A stretch of 64,000 nt of DNA from Nissolia schottii. Its lineage: Eukaryota; Streptophyta; Magnoliopsida; Fabales; Fabaceae. This document shows positions 12,040 through 29,010 of the stretch, one piece after another. Position 1 is the stretch's first letter. Each line of letters opens with the position of its first letter. The stretch covers positions 186,001 through 250,000 of the forward strand of contig QANU01007790.1 of the NCBI GenBank assembly GCA_003254905.1, read 5' to 3'. The notes under the pieces are model-generated. The model was given only the letters and a program-made list of their open reading frames with translations, did not search any database and was not told where the DNA came from. A program made the position numbers and the translations under genes.

Positions 12040-14655
12040 GACCTACATATGCTACTACATATGCCATTACTCCTTGGACTTTTGGAACCAAAACATATCC
12101 TCTTAGTACAAGACATCAACATATTCTTTCTAAAGCTTCTTCAACAGCTCCATCCAAGCAACAGAATCCCAACTCTCAATCCTTTTCTCCAACCCTCAGA
12201 TTCTAGCCTCCAGTTCCTATTTCCTTCTCGATATGCTCCCAAACATGTGTTTGTTAAAAAAGAATGAATTATCCCTAACAACCTCAAAAGAAGCGTGAAC
12301 TATTGGCCTGTCACGCATCCAAGCTTCTTGAACTACCTAATTGTAGTCAAGGTGGGTAGCCCAAGCTGCTTGAAACCTAAAGGGATGGATACCTTGAGTT
12401 TGCTCAACCCCGTGACACCTAAGGAGAAGGGGAGAGTGACGGCATGCAATCTACTCTGGTTTTCTGCATAAGGCTCTAGGAAACGTAATCTCCACTACCC
12501 ATATGCTAAGCTTTTGTCAAGCTTCCGAGATATAAGTCTCCCCACTCGAACTCTACTAGACCACGTGAACTTACACCCAGCAGCCCCTAAGTCAATCATT
12601 CCACAATCCTCTAATAACCCCACAAAGGAACTAGCACGAGCTTGTTGGAAAATACCCCCTTATACTTCGATGGGAGAAGAACCTCATTGAAATCACCTAT
12701 CCATAAATAAGGCGACAATGTTGAACTCCTAAGACTCCTCAAAATTAGGATGGCATAGACTACACTACATGTCCATATTGCTATATCTGTGTCAATAGAA
12801 AAAATGATCATGTGAGAGTTAATATCAAGAACCGTGCATTGAGGAGCCATAATACTCTTCAACATCTACATCCCACCACTTTGCCCAGTAGCCTCAGTGA
12901 TCCCCACCTTATTATACCCCAACCTCCCACACCATTGCTTAGATTGAGAAAAAGCAGAACGGGTAATAGTTTTGATTGATACTTCCTAACCAAATTCCTA
13001 TAATGTTGACGACCCAACTTATTCATATCCCCTTTGATATTCCAGCTAATTATAAAGAAAGCTATCAACAAAGATCATAGAACCATTTGCTCCTCATGTT
13101 GGACGCAACATCCCTGCTTAGTGGGGTATCAACTTACTTCTTAACCTGAATATCATGATGCACCATCCGAAGAACATTTTCATCCTCCATAAAAGGAAAC
13201 TCCTTTCCCTCATCCTCCTGATTCTCCACCATAGGATCAGTAAAGATGTTACACTCCTCCACAATCTTCTCATTCTGCCTATATTGGATGACTTCAAGTG
13301 GATCCCTTGGTGGAGAGATGCCAAAATAAGCTGGTCTCAAGCACTTATTCTACACTTTCTGGATAGTCAAGCTCGCCTGCCCCTCTGCCATGTCAAAGTT
13401 TGGCCTGGGACGATGGATAGTTTTCTTTTCCACCCTGAATTGTATCGGTACAGATGTTGCATGAGGTTCTTCCGTTTGAATGTTAGGGTTGGTGACGTGT
13501 TGCACCTAATTCCTGATATTAGGTCCTACTTTAGAGTCTCCAGTAGGAACATTCCCTTGATTCCCTCTAACATTGGGCCCACAAATAGAATTAAAGTGCA
13601 AAATTCCATGATTACCCTAAATATTGATGGGCCCCTTCTTCTTTCTATTTCTTCAGCAACAACGGTTACGATTAGATTACCAACCTTCTTCCTTTGCCAA
13701 TGTGTCCTTCTATTTCTTATGAGTAACTAACTCCGTGATTCTAGCTTTCCCTATCGAACCTTCATTATTTCGTGGATTCATTTTCCAAATTGTATTAGGT
13801 GTTACCCAAAGATTAGTTCTTGATTGTTACCTTCAGTAACTGACCCATGATTCAAATTCAAATTTGTCCAGACTGGTTGAAATCCAATCGTTGACATCAG
13901 TAATGGGGGATCTTTGTCGTCGACCTTACATTCCATCCTTGTATGCCCATAACAGTGACAAAAGTTACAAATGAGGTAAAGACTCTCATATTCCACCTCA
14001 TACCCAAAACCATCCACCAAGATCATTACAATAAGGAGTGACAAGTTGATCTCTACACAAGCTCGGACAAATCTACCACGTTCAACTTCTTTCGTCGCCA
14101 AGTCTACCTTTACGAGCTTTCCTACAACTGAAAAAATCCATCGTATAGCTTTCTCGTGATAATACCGTATGTTCAAACTGTAATACATGCCCAAACCATA
14201 GTTGTCCCAAAAGCTTTCTCTCATAGACGAAATGATGGAGTCCACTCCTTAACTGCTTAGTTGTTAGTCACTTATCATCCATGGACCACTGCTGATGCCT
14301 TGTCCCTATCTTCTACCGAGTCAAACTTGACTAGAAAATAACCAAATATGACATCCATTAGATCATATCTTCCCTTCATTCACCACACTATTTTCTACCT
14401 AAAGGACATGGTTGTAAAGCGAATAGGCTTGCCTAAAAGCTTCACTACTATAACAGTCTTATAAGGCTTAAATAAGGCTTCCTTCCCCTCTTGGGGAAAG
14501 TCAACTTTTGGTAGGGTAACATCACCTTGCTTTCCCTAAATGGTAGCAAGACGATCACTATCCAACTCATCCACAATGGCAAGAGGTTTAAGAGTCACCA
14601 CCCCAAGCACCTAATCACTAAACAAAACCTGCCAGGTTGCCGACACTTCCTCCAC
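12040..14655 (-). pseudogene. L1-type LINE remnant (ORF1 and endonuclease part of ORF2)
   Basis: Read on the minus strand. ORF1 (from about 14640) reads VKLLGKPIRF, then GKLVKVDLATKEVERGRF at 14100, a DUF4283-like signature of plant L1 ORF1 proteins, then a zinc knuckle C-x2-C-x4-H-x4-C (CNFCHCYGHTRMEC, 13928-13969). ORF2 starts near 13070 (FIISWNIKG), has the endonuclease motif WIGDFNEVL near 12680-12710, and continues out of frame through KLDKSLAYG and NKHMFGSISRRK-like segments down to about 12050. Many stops and frameshifts; the reverse transcriptase is absent, so it is truncated at the 3' side. LINEs normally lose 5' sequence on insertion, so the 3' loss points to later deletion. Confidence 0.8.
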
Positions 14656-14659
14656 ACCA

Positions 14660-16697
14660 TGTAATATCTCGCTTTTTTAGCATTTGCTATTAATTATACA
14701 TAATTGAACCATATGGTCATAGTGCATCAAAATAGTTAGTTTATTATAATTTAAATGGTCTAGTTTTCCACCAAGCGTTACTGTCGTTAGTTTATCGATT
14801 TTTCGATCTGACATTTAGCCATCAAGTCTTATTAGGTTAATCTTCTACCAAAGACCCATAGAAAAGTCTCAGGATATGTTCTCATTGCTTTAGAGAACCT
14901 TAAGTTTTGTCATCATTACTAATCATTACTATGCGATGACTCTGTAACTTTTAACACTCCGTGAATCAAAATTTTGGTTTTGCGGTTCGAACTTTCCCAT
15001 GTGTTTTTGGACATGATTTTCTCTTTGCCTGAGGTCTATCAAAGACGAAGGACAACTGTCAAGCTCTCTTTTATAGTGTTTTACTTATGTTTACCTTTTT
15101 ACACTTCTTTTTAACCTCGTGCAGTCAAGTGTGTTACGTTTTAGTTTCTCGAAGAACCTCGAACCATGTAATGAGCCTTAGTTTGCCATGTCATCACCAC
15201 CCCTTGCCACCTCAAGAAAAGTGGCATATTGCATGTCACATGGCATGTCTCTTGAGAGACAAGTGGCCATTCAAATACTGCGCACCAACCCACCCTAAAA
15301 AACCATCACTCTTCCCCTTATCCTTTCATCATCATCCTTTATTTTTTATCCTCTATCACCAAAACCACACACACACACACTCATACACCACCCACCTCGT
15401 CATCTCTCCCCCCTTCATTCTCTTTATCACTCATCAATCACCCGCCATTGAAACTTCATCCTTTCATCATCATCATCACCCTTTAAAGCTCCCACCACCA
15501 CCATAACCTACACATGGCCTTCTCCTCCTCTCCACTGAGACCACCACCTTAGTTTAACCATCATCATCATCACCATTATCACCTTCATGATCATTGTCAT
15601 CTTCACCATCGAGAATACTAGCCATCACCATCTCCTCATCTAGACGTCACCACCATCAACCTCATCATCATAGCCTCACTATAAGCACACCATCCTTCTT
15701 TCACCATGGTCGTCATCTCATCGTCATAACCTCACCATAAATATCAGCATGTTGCATGTATATGTTAATGGATTTCATTTATTTAGCTATTAATTGTCAA
15801 TTATTTTATTTATTTCAGTTGTTAGTTATCAATTATCATAATCATGTTATTTTAATTAAATTGTTTTCATAGGAGTAAGATCTAGGATAGAACTATAAGT
15901 CAACGACAACTTACGTTGACCCTAATATACCTTGTATGATAGTAACTTAGAATATGATTCATGTAGAACTAAGGCAAAATCGTAAAACCTGGACATGGCA
16001 GTGCATGACGCCCGGTGTCATGTATCACATATAATGTATAATGTATCATGTATGATGTCATGTAGATTAAGGCAATGCCGTAAAGCCCGAACATTAACAA
16101 GAACAACTAAACTATAATGATCGGATTCGTCTATCTAGATACCTACTCATCTATTATTGGTTTTAAATGTTTAACAAAAGCTTTATTATTATGATACTAT
16201 GATATTTTCTTGTGTACAATATTATTAAGTATTGCATATGTATGTCCATGTTTTGAAACGTCGTGTAGGTGATCGCTCGCTCACTGGGGTCTTCCCAGAT
16301 TTTTCACCCCTCAACCTCCCCCCTCTAAATGTAGGTTAAGATGTATAAGTAGCAATGCATGGAGATCATGATTAATTGCAGCGACGTTAGGATCCCGTGG
16401 GTCAGTAGTCACCTTAAGGTGAAGCTAACTATAGGATATGTCAGATTCTATTCTAAATTTGTAATTGAGTCAGTCTAAAGTGCTCCAATCGTATACAAGT
16501 AGGATTTTTCAAACTAGTCACGTATTTTACATATATAATTGTATTTATTGTAAAAATATTATGCTTATTTAGAAAAAGGAAAGTTTTTATTTGTTTTAAT
16601 TAAAGTTAAAATATATTTTTTATGAAAAACATTTTTAAGATACTTTCGTAAGGGAACTAGTTTGTTGCGTTTCAGTAACGATTTTTGAGTTGTTACA
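14660..16697. repeat. Large LTR-like repeat (about 2.0 kb), possible solo LTR
   Basis: Begins TGTAATATCTCGCTTTTTTA and ends GAGTTGTTACA, so it has TGTAA/TTACA termini like many Ty3 LTRs. Its first 290 bp resemble other pieces in the window (35061, 38415). Inside: CA/CAT-rich low complexity (15360-15560), ATGTAT/ATGTCA mini-repeats (16010-16070). No coding sequence that I accept. The five bases on the two flanks (CACCA, ATTTT) do not match, so an intact solo LTR is not proven. It abuts the LINE remnant. Confidence 0.45.
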
Positions 16698-16745
16698 ATT
16701 TTCTTAATACCCGCATAAAAAGAAAGTGAACAACTATTTTAAAAC

Positions 16746-17114
16746 TAGGTATGACAAAGGTGGCGGGGTGAGGTGAGCTACTTTTTAATGCAAGCCAAAA
16801 ATTCATGTTTGCCCTACATTTTTGCTTGGCCCATGAATTGGCAAGTTGGCCAGCGAGTTTGAATAAAAATTTAAAAAATAAAAAAATTTAACAATGTAAC
16901 TAAAATAATATATACTATACCCAAAAAATAAAAATAAAAACGCATATATAATAACATAAAAAAACTCCATGGACAAAAACTAAACCATATTTACATGTTT
17001 AAAATAAATCAACACAATGTATTTATTTATTTATTTATTTTTGTCTATTCAGCTCGCGAGGTAACGCGTCCCACCCTTATTCCGCGAGTTAAAAAGTCAT
17101 TTTTGCCATCCATA
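16746..17114. mobile_element. hAT-type MITE with perfect 8-bp target duplication
   Basis: Flanked by TTTAAAAC on both sides (16738-16745 and 17115-17122). Ends are imperfect inverted repeats: TAGGTATGACAAAGG and, reverse-complemented, TATGGATGGCAAAAA. 369 bp with no coding capacity. Eight-base duplications and short inverted ends are hallmarks of hAT elements. Confidence 0.8.
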
Positions 17115-17122
17115 TTTAAAAC

Positions 17123-19069
17123 GGAGGGAGGAAAGCTTGAAGCATAGTTTTGGTCACGACATTCGACATTCGGCATTCGGCAATGATAATTGCCTCACAA
17201 AGTTGTCTGAAATCCGAGAGTAGGACCCACATCGACAAGGACACTATACAGCAGCTTAAGCATTACGTGGGTACTGACCGATCTGCTCCTATCTATTTGT
17301 ACGCACAGTGTCGCTTTGTTCTGTGCCTCAATTTTGGAAAGAAAAAATGAAAAAGAAAAGAAAAGAAAAAGACTCAAACTCAATAATTCAAAGTCAATAC
17401 GGACAATTCAAAGATCAACTATACCTTCATGCTTAACGTGCACCCCAATCCAATTCTCAATTTCACTTTGATTTTTCATTCATTACAAATCACAAATCGG
17501 TAAATCACAACATTATTATTCCTGTTTTGACCAAGTTTGGTGTTTCCACATTTTGGGTCTTCCTCTCTTCCACCACCTCATCGATCCACACGGATTTGTT
17601 TGGAGACAGACAAAGGGAGCGTCACCAGAACAAAAAGATAATGCTCTTTTCTTTATTGTTTTGTTTTTGCTTTGGAGAATAGGGAAAAAGGTGGCCCATT
17701 TATTTAAATAACGGTAATTTGGAAAATGAGTGGTACTAGTTAAAATGGCTTTTGGCTAGAAGGTCCAGATAGACAATTTCTATAGTGCGGTGTCTGTGAA
17801 GTCTTAAGTCCTTGTCACAAGATCGTTTTCCTTGCTAAGGACTGAGGAGCTTGGAGGGAAGACCCTGAAGCGTTTAGAGAAAAGGTACGACCCTATTCCT
17901 GAGGACTCAGTTGAGAATTCTATTTAAAATTTTTGGAATTTTCTTTTTTGCCTGTGCATCCTTGCTGGGAATAGGGAAGAGTGTGCTTCTTGTTTCTGAT
18001 AGAATTTCTAGTTTTGGAGTGGGGTTTGGTCTTGGAAATTTTTAGATTTTGATTCGATGCGGGCTGAATTTTCAGTGGAATTGTGGTGAGGTATGTATGG
18101 TTTTATAATTAATGATTTGGGGTAGTTTGTCTGTCAACATTTTTGAAGGATTGTTGCGTTGAATTTATTTAGAAAATTCCGAATATATGGCTTCTATTTT
18201 TAAGTTAGCTTTTAGATGCTTCGTTTTTGCAAAAACTAGTTCATTTTGAAATGAACTGCAACAGAATTAAGCATTGTAGTGGCAAGCTATGCATGTCTAA
18301 GGATTGTAGATAGGAAAAGCTAGGAATGTTATCTGTTTAGTATTTGGCGTGAGAGACACACGGAAGTTGTTTCTGGTGTTTTTGTTGGTGATTAGATGTT
18401 GTTGAATCAGAATAGAGGAGGAAGATGCCTATAATTTGTAGAAAAAGAAATCGAAATTCCGGAGATTTTTTGATCTTTTGCTTCTCTTATCACATATCTC
18501 CTGAGTTCTGCAATGTCTGGTAAAATGAGAAGGATAGCAAGGAAATCAATACAACAATGAAATGCTTCCACGAGTAAGAATTAGAAATTGGTATGAAAGG
18601 AAAAAATGGATAAAAGTAACGTGTTAAGTAATAAACTGGGATAATTGATTCTCATCCTTTAAAATAACCACCCTTGTACTATCAAGAAAAATCTTCCAGT
18701 GCCTATCATTTTGGTACTTCCTTTTATTTGCACTTCTTCAATTCCTTGGTCAACTTATGTGCAACGGCACTTTGTTTTTTTGTGTTTCCACTGTGGAACA
18801 GCACTACCAAGAAAAGAGCATGCAAGTTCCCTTCTTGTTTTCTTCTTTTACCAAACCCCTAATAAAATTATTGGAAGGAGCTGTAGCCTTACCGATTACC
18901 AACTACTGATTAAGGTTACTGTCCTCTAGTGGTGTGCATTGATGCTAGGAATTGACCTAATTTAACAGTTGAATTGTTGACTGATTATTTAGTTTACCAA
19001 TGTTGTATTAGTACCCAAAGAATGGCTATTTCTTCTTCCACTGAAGCTTGGTTTCTACCTTACTTTCAG
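17123..19069 (+). other. Upstream region and probable 5' UTR exon of the WIT gene
   Basis: No coding sequence recognised. Splice-donor-like sites occur at 17884/17885 (AAAAG then GTACGA) and 18090/18091 (GTGAG then GTATGT) in a GC-richer stretch beginning about 17750, compatible with a non-coding first exon spliced to the acceptor at 19069. The choice between them needs transcript data. Confidence 0.35.
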
Positions 19070-19105
19070 GACTGCCTGCTGATTGTTGAATCAAGAGGGT
19101 TGGTA

Positions 19106-24571
<5,466 letters not shown>

Positions 24572-25019
24572 CCTAGCACGTAGAAGATTTGTTTGTGCAG
24601 TTGTACTTTCCTCGTAAAGTCCTTTGGCTTCTGTATTGTATATTCATGTGTTTATGTAATCCTAGAGCTGTATAAGCGTACATTATTATTAAATTGTAGA
24701 TTATTCAAGCACGAGTGGTTCACAGGTCGAAAATTTCTGTTTAATACTGGGCAGAGTTTCTGTTGGTGCACTAAATTGTTTGTTTTTGGATTTGGTTGCT
24801 TCAATTTTTTGTGTATGGAAAATTTTATTGATTTTCAACCCAATTAGAGTATTTGTGGTCTCTCCCCCTATCCTTGAATGTTGCATGTTCTCATGTAACT
24901 CCCACACTTGTTACTTAGCACATATGAAAAAATTTACCATAATTCTCCTAAGTCCTAAAGTTAGGTGTATCATGGTTTTTCTTAGTTATCGACTTGTATT
25001 GTGCTGATCAATCAATAGA
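24572..25019 (+). other. 3' UTR/downstream of the WIT gene
   Basis: No gene seen. Probably includes the WIT 3' UTR; no unambiguous polyadenylation signal could be fixed. Confidence 0.35.
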
Positions 25020-27060
25020 AAGGCTAATAAGACTCAAACGAGCTGGTAAGGGTCAAACATTCAAGATAGGTTAATGTGGATACGTAGGTTAAAAACACAA
25101 GAAATGCCACAATCACATCACATATCATGCATAATGGTGAAAGTGCAATGCAAAGCATCAGGTAAGTTTTAGACTTGATCTCTAGTGAGTGTGCACACAA
25201 CAAAGAAAGGTATGGCATGTAGTGCTGCCATCATATGAAATGCTCATAAGCTCACTAGGTATTTTCATTCAATTAATCAAAACATGCCAAGATATATTAA
25301 ATTCTCAATCAAACATAATGTCAATATTCATAACAAAGCAATCCACAGTTCACAGCTCAGACATCAACTTATCCAAGTTTCAACTACTCATGAATCTTCA
25401 CAAGTATTGCACAGATAAATCAAACAACTATCCTAAGTGTGCCAAAAAATGATAAAAATTAAAAACCTCCCACCCCACACTTATAAAAGTGCATTAGCCT
25501 CAGTGCACGAGATAGGACAAGAACAAAAACAAAAACTAAAGTAAAGGAAAGGAAAGAGAAACTCACAAATGATGGATTGTTTTTCACCCAACACTTTTGT
25601 TTAACATCCTTAAATTGGATGACCAATATCTTCATCATGGAGGCTCATGGCTACCTCCGATCATTTGCAACCACCCTTTAATGGCATTGTTGGTACGGGC
25701 GTCATGGACCACTGCACAAGAATAAGGAGAATGGGAGGTAACACCAGAATCTCCCATCCTATCTTGCTTTCTCTTGGAACCCACTTAAGGGCAGCTGGGG
25801 CTGGACTTTTAGAGTCATGCTTTATCCCAGCTACTATGTCTACCTAGCATACAACTTGCTTCTTCCTATGATGTTTCTTGGTGCCAAAGATGTTTAATTG
25901 AGCTTGCTCGCCCCCAAACCCCATAGAAAGCGTACCATGATGAGCGCTAATCTTAGTACGAGCAATCTTGAGGAAAGGTATAGTAGTTAGGCTACCTGAT
26001 GCTTCACTTGCTATTTCAAAAACAAAGAAATCAGCAAAAAATATTAATCTTTGCACCAACACCAGCACATCTTCAATAACACCTGCCTGCTCAACCATGC
26101 TTCTATCGGCCATTTGAATAACAAGCTTTGTGGGCTTTAGTGGTCCAAGACCAAGGGGGTGATAAATCGAAAGAAGTATGACATTGATAGCAGCACAAAA
26201 GTCAACCAAGTCGCTCCCAAACTGAGTTAGCCCAATCTCGTACCTAATGGTGAACATGCCCAGATCAGGACACTTTTCTAGCATAGGTTGGATAATGGCA
26301 GAGAAGTTTCAGCACAAATCTACCTGTTCACCCCCTTTTAATCTCTTCTTGTTTTTCACCATTTCTTCAAGATCTTGGCATACTTAGGAATTTGGCAAAT
26401 CGCATCTAGAAAGGGTATGTTCACCTTAACCTTTTTAAAGATATTCAACATTTCCTTCTCCCCATCCATCTCAGCTGGTTTCTTAGGCTTCTGTGCCTTG
26501 TAAAGGAAAGGCAAAGGAATGCCCCTGTTCTAGTGGCTTTGGTGGTATGCCGCCTCTATCTTCATCTCCATCAACTTTGCTAGAGTCTTCATCTCCAGAA
26601 ACTTTGCTAGAGTCTTTGACACACAATAAAATGTTAAATTCTAATGTGTGATCAAATAATAATTTATAAAACTAAGAAAATCTCAAAACGTAGTACATGG
26701 GCCAACCTAGGCCGTCTTTAAGGAAGCAATTTACAAGCCACTTCCAAATACAATTAATGAGGGTTTGGATTGGTTTAAAATGGAATTAAAACAAAAGTAA
26801 ATCAACAATAATTAAAGCAATATCCTACATACGACTTTTCTAGATTTAAGAATTTATTGTCATTGATTCCTAAATTAATTATTCATGAAGGAGATGTTGT
26901 TGTTAGTTGAAATCTTTAACTAACATGCAATTCACTTAAGAGACTACAATCGTCAATCCCCGAAGCATTAATTACACAACCTAATTAGATCTAATTAGTT
27001 CCCAAAAAGTTTCCAAATCATAAGTCAATAAATCCTACGATCGTCAACCCTGTTGGCAAC
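25020..27060 (-). pseudogene. Athila-like Ty3/gypsy remnant lacking most of pol
   Basis: On the minus strand: a leader (27060-26650) with a counterpart at 54580-54960, then gag end (about 26450, VNIPFLDAI and KYAKILKK-like residues), then a protease region in the open frame 26284-25844 (GPLKPTKLVIQMADRS, VIEDVLVLV, ADFFVFEI, KIARTKISAHHGTLSMGF), which follows the Athila order. The protease D-x-G-A site reads DFCAA, so the Gly is lost. Reverse transcriptase and integrase are missing; downstream (25500-25440) is a GTGTGGGGTGGGAGG tract like that near the Athila 3' region. No LTR pair was identified; ends approximate. Confidence 0.7.
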
Positions 27061-27332
27061 CCTGTTGGCGAATTTCTATTAGATTTGGCAGCCATGTTTG
27101 CGAATCTCAGCACTATTCGCCAAACGTGTTGACGAAGAGTGCAAATGTCATGTCAGTCAAAACAAGGATAATTTTATTAAATGTTTGAAAACAGAGGTAT
27201 TTTGATAATTTTAGGGGTATTTTAATAAAATCCTCCAAACTCTATCTAATCAAATTTTAATTTAAATGATGACATTCACCTTGTAATGTTTTACAACAAT
27301 TATTTATTTATTTATTTTAACTTGGAAAAACG

Positions 27333-27341
27333 AAACCCTAA
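27333..27341 (+). promoter_or_regulatory. Telo-box (AAACCCTAA)
   Basis: Exact AAACCCTAA. In plants this box is enriched in promoters or leaders of ribosomal-protein and snoRNA genes; here it lies about 400 bp upstream of the first snoRNA. Confidence 0.6.
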
Positions 27342-27741
27342 TTGAAACCTCGAGAGTAACGGGGCCTCGACCCACAAACGCATATAGAAGCAGCAGCCAC
27401 CGGCGATGTATCTTGCTTGAGAGCATATGAAGAGATGCATCTTCTGTACCTTCTTTTTTCCCTTAAAAATTATATTTCCTCTGATTTTACTCCGGAAATC
27501 GTTGCAAAACGTGCAGCACCATATAGCCCCTTGCATCTTCAAGTCTAGTTGCAAGGAAATCACGAGATAAGGTTGTCGAGGTGCTAAATTTATTCTTGGC
27601 GTTAAATTTGTTTTTTCGTTTGGGCGATAAATCCAGAATGTTTCTCGCCCAGTTGATCTTTTTTTGCCAAATAGTCTCAATTGATTTTGGTCGTAGTACC
27701 GTTTATGCAGTTTAGTGTTTAGTTGTTACAATCTTCAATGA

Positions 27742-27842
27742 GTAAAGCAAAATGATGAAGTAGATTATTTTGTCTGAAACTCATGTGGATCTCTTTATCA
27801 TACAGGTCTTCAAAGTTCTCTGATTGCTTTGCTCTGTGTGTT
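27742..27842 (+). ncRNA. Box C/D snoRNA, copy 1
   Basis: Box C ATGATGA (27752-27758), D' CTGA (27774-27777), box D CTGA (27830-27833). Terminal stem AAAGCAA (27744-27750) with TTGCTTT (27834-27840). The guide before box D is GGTCTTCAAAGTTCT, complementary (one G-U pair) to the conserved 25S/28S rRNA segment AGAACTTTGAAGGCC as I remember it. By the box D plus five rule the methylated base would be the C of AGAAC; the family name (possibly U51-like) is a guess. Confidence 0.72.
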
Positions 27843-27977
27843 TCTGTAATTAGGTGGTTTTGGTTCAGTATGTGGTCATGATGTTTTATTTGTTTTCGTT
27901 TTCAAAGATTTTTGGCTATTTTGTTTCTGATGATGGGATTTCATGTATATCGTTGTAGTAGTTTCTTTGTTCTGTTT

Positions 27978-28236
27978 GCTGCAATTGTTTTGTTGAATAA
28001 GCACTAGTTTTTAGTCTAATTTTTCTTGTAAGTGAAGATAAGAAAACACAGAAACACGTGCTAAAAACACATCCTAAGACAGATCATCAAGCAACAGCGA
28101 ATCAATGTCAGAAATTGATTAGTTAGTTGTTTGATGATCTGTTTTAGGCTCTGCTTTTTGCATTTGTGTTTTTTATCTTCACTTACCAAATAAAAAAGTC
28201 TGAGTTAGTACTTATTCAATAAAACAATTCCAGCAC
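27978..28236 (+). ncRNA. 259-nt near-perfect hairpin, candidate microRNA-like precursor or MITE
   Basis: Arms of about 120 nt fold back around a 7-nt loop (28107-28113). The best paired part is an uninterrupted 23-bp block, CCTAAGACAGATCATCAAGC plus AAC on the 5' arm (28073-28095) against GTTGTTTGATGATCTGTTTT plus AGG on the 3' arm, with only two G-U pairs. Outer arms share GTAAGTGAAGATAA and TTGAATAAG(C/T)ACTA. No target duplication was found at the ends. It sits between two snoRNA copies. Confidence 0.5.
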
Positions 28237-28401
28237 TAGCTTGGATCTTTAGTGGGTTGTTGGAGCTATTTTCTTGTACCAAGATGCAATTTTTTTTCTT
28301 CTGGATTTTACGTTTGGTACTGCATATTCAGATTTGTTTCAGCTAGTCTCCCTATAGAAATATGTAAGGAGAAAAAGAACACTGAAAGCTGTTTTGTCGA
28401 A

Positions 28402-28489
28402 AGCAGAGCAAAATGATGAGGTTTTAGTATCTGAATGCTATGTGGAATCCTTTTTCAAATGGTCTTCAAAGTTCTCTGATTGCTCTGCT
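28402..28489 (+). ncRNA. Box C/D snoRNA, copy 2
   Basis: Same layout as the copy 650 bp upstream: terminal stem AGCAGAGCAA/TTGCTCTGCT (28402-28411 with 28480-28489, ten perfect pairs), box C ATGATGA (28413-28419), D' CTGA (28431-28434), box D CTGA (28476-28479). The guide before box D, GGTCTTCAAAGTTCT, is identical to copy 1, while the D' guide differs, so the copies may share one rRNA target and differ in a second. Confidence 0.75.
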
Positions 28490-28833
28490 GTTGCCATTAG
28501 GAATTGTCATTTTAACTGAGGATTTATTTCACAATATGGTTGGAGGGGAACAGGGGAAGGGGTTTTCTTTTTCAAATTTTTGGGTAGGAAATAAATTTTA
28601 ACTAAACAGGTTAGCTAAGTTTAATTTTGGTTACTTCTATGAACAGCTACAATTAAGTTAGATATTCAACTAACAAAATGTGCATTTCGACATTCCCTTA
28701 ATAAATGGATTAGGATGGAGTTATGGTAGTCACATAACTTCACAACCACAACAAATTTCAAGTTTCTTAAAACTCAATAACCTAGCAAGTTGCTGCGGGC
28801 ATAATGTCATGTCTCCAGATATTTGTGAACACA

Positions 28834-28895
28834 GGCACCATTATTCTTAATCTGATATGCATTAATCTTTCAGATTATACGAGCATGGTGCAACA
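28834..28895 (+). ncRNA. H/ACA-type 3' hairpin with ACA box
   Basis: Lower stem GCACCAT (28835-28841) with ATGGTGC (28885-28891), upper stem AATCTGA with TCAGATT, unpaired bulge between them like a pseudouridylation pocket, and ACA (28893-28895) just after the stem. A 5' hairpin and H box were not clearly found, so this is tentative. Confidence 0.3.
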
Positions 28896-29010
28896 GAAAA
28901 TGTCTTTTTTGCCTGGTTCCTCGTTGCTTTATTTGTCTTTATAAAATGGCAGGTGAAGCTGAACTGTGGCAGGACACGGAGGATTGCAGTTCAGCTTCCT
29001 AACTGGTAAT

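Larger units (their letters stand above)
27330..29010 (+). ncRNA. Putative non-coding snoRNA host transcription unit
   Basis: The unit begins with a telo-box and holds two box C/D snoRNA copies, a long foldback hairpin and an H/ACA-like hairpin, all readable on the + strand. Plant snoRNAs are often transcribed as polycistrons or from introns of non-coding hosts, with telo-boxes in their promoters. The only start codons near the 5' end open very short frames (for example five codons at about 27404), and no conserved protein was recognised. Limits are approximate; transcript start and end were not determined. Confidence 0.45.

Noticed and set aside
15360..15385. CRISPR-like regular repeats
   Set aside because: Simple CA/CAT microsatellite in a plant genome; no repeat-spacer structure.
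15087..15506. 139-codon His/Pro-rich open frame
   Set aside because: Driven by CAT/CAC/CCA low complexity inside an LTR-like repeat; no domain.
28951..28999. Short hairpin GAAGCTGAACTG/CAGTTCAGCTTC as a microRNA precursor
   Set aside because: Only 12 bp of stem and a 20-nt loop; too short for a plant microRNA duplex.
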